A DNA stretch of 64,000 nt from Zeugodacus cucurbitae (taxonomy: Eukaryota > Arthropoda > Insecta > Diptera > Tephritidae): positions 49,114,501 to 49,178,500 of the forward strand of contig NC_071670.1 of the NCBI RefSeq assembly GCF_028554725.1. The letters are read 5' to 3'. A program made the position numbers and the translations under genes. This document shows positions 63,790-64,000 of the stretch, piece by piece; position 1 is the stretch's first letter, and the number at the start of each line of letters is the position of its first letter. The notes under the pieces are model-generated. The model ran no database searches. It saw only the letters and a program-made list of their open reading frames with translations, and was not told the DNA's origin.

Positions 63790-64000
63790 TTTATTGAGTT
63801 CAATCTCTTGCATTGAACACGTCGGCAATTTGATTATTTTTATTGCGCCCTACAATTTTTCTGCCATTATTTTACCACTTGAGAACGACTCCATATATTT
63901 TATTTTTGTTATAAAAACCAAATCGAGTTACTTTTCACCATAGTCTCTATCCCGATACTAATTTTAGTTTAAATATCAGTTTAACAGAGTCTTTATAGAA
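63790..64000. other. Window end, nothing recognised
   Basis: AT-rich sequence with a chance 82-codon frame (63695-63943) that begins inside R2. Confidence 0.5.

Noticed and set aside
1..64000. CRISPR array, bacterial operon or defence-system-like organisation
   Set aside because: The DNA is clearly animal nuclear DNA. The periodic repeats are long, diverged or microsatellite, with no spacer structure and no cas-like genes.

Overview
The window looks like intergenic or intronic DNA from a cyclorrhaphan fly. A tephritid fruit fly is the best guess. It is AT-rich throughout and full of TATGTATG and ACATATGTA simple repeats. It carries a DD41D Tc1/mariner transposase of the type known from tephritids (rosa-like), many mariner and Tc1 relics, and Jockey-type LINE pieces. 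I found no convincing host protein-coding gene, tRNA, rRNA or CRISPR array. Almost all recognisable coding sequence belongs to decayed transposable elements.

Layout. 1-10.8 kb is mostly unique non-coding DNA with one DD41D relic at 2.5 kb. 10.9-16.1 kb holds three mariner relics, the first split by a 5'-truncated Jockey LINE with a recognisable target-site duplication. 18.9-21.9 kb holds a dispersed repeat (R2) followed by a direct duplication, one copy of which is interrupted by a 648-bp inverted-repeat element (M1). 25.2-26.1 kb is a pair of LINE 3' ends in opposite orientation that touch. 29.1-31.6 kb has a direct repeat pair, an R2 fragment and a complete copy of a 1.1-kb repeat (R1) with Helentron/DINE-like features. 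32.4-33.3 kb is a well-preserved but internally deleted DD41D element. 34.6-38.5 kb has a Tc1 relic, a mariner-like inverted-repeat element, and a Tc1 element with TA duplications containing a second, nested inverted-repeat element. 40.4-42.0 kb holds fragments of R1, R2 and M1. 44.9-47.8 kb has a Helitron helicase remnant, a second complete R1 and a pogo-like MITE. 48.1-48.6 kb is R2. 50.9-52.1 kb is extremely AT-rich. 52.2-57.3 kb is a degenerate tandem array (about 1.45-kb period) whose units have internal inverted symmetry around AACCGGTT motifs and which ends in a 515-bp sub-duplication. 63.3-63.8 kb is another R2.

No genes work together here in the usual sense. The unit of organisation is the transposon: nesting, deletion derivatives and tandem duplication. 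Between the repeats lie blocks of less AT-rich unique DNA (for example 4.1-5.8, 8.2-10.2, 12.6-13.5, 26.5-27.7, 33.3-34.2, 38.9-40.2, 42.7-44.5, 49.1-50.7 and 57.5-58.7 kb). These could be regulatory DNA of a flanking gene, but nothing in the sequence proves it. The least explained items are the 52-57 kb array and the R2 and M1 families.
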